Origin: JAAUQA01 sp036351435
GTDB lineage: Bacteria; Pseudomonadota; Gammaproteobacteria; Competibacterales; Competibacteraceae
Direction of reading: 5' to 3'
Assembly (NCBI GenBank): GCA_036351435.1
Contig: JAZBPA010000320.1
Coordinates: 1 to 5,535, forward strand
DNA: 5,535 bases
Shown: one piece after another, positions 4,781 through 5,535 of the stretch
Layout: every line of letters begins with the position of its first letter
How positions within the stretch are numbered: the stretch's first letter is position 1
Notes under the pieces: model-generated
Told to the model about the DNA's origin: nothing
Databases searched by the model: none
Seen by the model: only the letters and a program-made list of their open reading frames with translations
Translations under genes and position numbers: made by a program

Positions 4781-5535
4781 TTACCGCCAATCTTCCTGCG
4801 CTACAAGTCGTTTTACCACTGATAGCCGCGCCGATATGCGCTCTTTTGCAGCGCGGCAAAACCGCTTGGTTGGTTGCCTTAGGCGCCTGTTGGTTAACCT
4901 TTATCATCGCTGCGATGTTGCTTTACCAGGCCACCACGGATGGCGTGATTTCCTATGCTATGGGTGGTTGGCCGGCGCCGTGGGGCATTGAGTACCGCGT
5001 TGACACGCTTAACGCGTTCATGTTGTTGATCGTGGCGACCATTGGGGCCGTGGTGCTGACGTTTTCCCGGCTTATCGTCGATTACCGCATCCGCCTGCCG
5101 GAAAATAAGAAGCCTTGGTTTTACACCGCTTATCTACTGTGTCTGACCGGGCTGTTGGGGATGACCATCACCGGCGACGCATTCAATGTGTTCGTATTCC
5201 TGGAAATCTCTTCGCTGTCCAGCTACGTGCTGATTAGTACCGGACGTGATCGGCGGGCACTGACGGCTGCTTATCAATACCTGATCATGGGTACGATTGG
5301 GGCTACCTTTATTCTGATCGGCATCGGTTTGCTATATGTGATGACCGGTACGCTCAACATGAACGATTTGAGCGTGCGCATTCCATTGGTGGAAGATACT
5401 CGCACGGTGCGGGTTGCCTTCGCGTTCCTGACGGTTGGCGTTGGCCTCAAACTGGCGCTGTTTCCGCTGCATCTTTGGCTGCCTAATGCCTATGCTTATG
5501 GCCCGTCGGTGGTCACGGCGTTTCTGTCTGCCACC
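4777..5535 (+). CDS. mrpD: Mrp/Mnh antiporter subunit D, proton-channel (NuoN/NuoM-like), 3' partial
   Basis: An antiporter-like subunit related to NuoL/M/N, expected to be about 490-500 residues; 253 are in the window and the frame is open at the right edge. GTG 4777 overlaps the mrpC stop (GTGA) and yields a normal N-terminus with a first helix at about 5-25. YRVDTLNAFMLLI (73-85) is followed by GDAFNVFVFLEISSLSSYVL (133-152), holding Glu143, the conserved acidic residue of the antiporter fold. GVGLKLALFPLHLWLPNAY (221-239) holds Lys225 and His232, conserved for proton translocation in this family. No defects appear in the visible half. MrpD paralogs are hard to tell apart from MrpA N-terminal parts, but the size of the upstream subunits and the position after mrpC favour D. 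Confidence 0.93.
   Translation, partial: MITANLPALQVVLPLIAAPICALLQRGKTAWLVALGACWLTFIIAAMLLYQATTDGVISYAMGGWPAPWGIEYRVDTLNAFMLLIVATIGAVVLTFSRLIVDYRIRLPENKKPWFYTAYLLCLTGLLGMTITGDAFNVFVFLEISSLSSYVLISTGRDRRALTAAYQYLIMGTIGATFILIGIGLLYVMTGTLNMNDLSVRIPLVEDTRTVRVAFAFLTVGVGLKLALFPLHLWLPNAYAYGPSVVTAFLSAT

Overview
The window looks like a gammaproteobacterial chromosome segment. Base composition is moderate, coding is dense, and the Mrp-type subunits resemble those of environmental Gammaproteobacteria. A methanotroph of the Methylococcales is my best guess, from general resemblance only. No mobile elements, tRNAs, rRNAs or CRISPR arrays are visible.

Left third, + strand (2-1434): two adjacent genes for single-pass membrane proteins. 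The first is cut by the left edge. It carries a proline-rich N-terminal part, a membrane segment, a short coiled coil, a long low-complexity linker and a C-terminal YfaP/DUF2135-like beta domain. The second, 2 nt downstream, is a 108-residue protein with one membrane helix and a coiled coil. Their shared layout suggests partners in one envelope complex, of unknown function.

Middle, - strand (1485-2153): pcp, a pyroglutamyl-peptidase I with an intact Glu/Cys/His triad. It is convergent with the membrane-protein pair and divergent from the antiporter operon.

Right half, + strand (2345 to the right edge): an Mrp/Mnh cation/proton antiporter operon in the order E-F-G-(DUF4040: MbhD+MbhE-like)-B-C-D. 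It is tightly packed, with 1-4 nt overlaps or gaps of 3-9 nt, and mrpD runs off the right edge. No full-length MrpA is present in the window; its C-terminal part is encoded as the separate DUF4040 protein. This gene order matches the Mrp-like module of archaeal membrane-bound hydrogenase (Mbh) operons. The products should form one inner-membrane complex exchanging Na+ (or another cation) for protons, for Na+/pH homeostasis or energy coupling.

Two points deserve most attention. First, the roughly 110-nt leader of the antiporter operon folds on paper into several helices, one of which covers the mrpE ribosome binding site; it is a candidate cation- or pH-responsive riboswitch. Second, the DUF4040 gene has no ATG/GTG/TTG where homology and membrane topology place its start. 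It lies in the same frame as mrpG, separated only by one TAG and a few codons.
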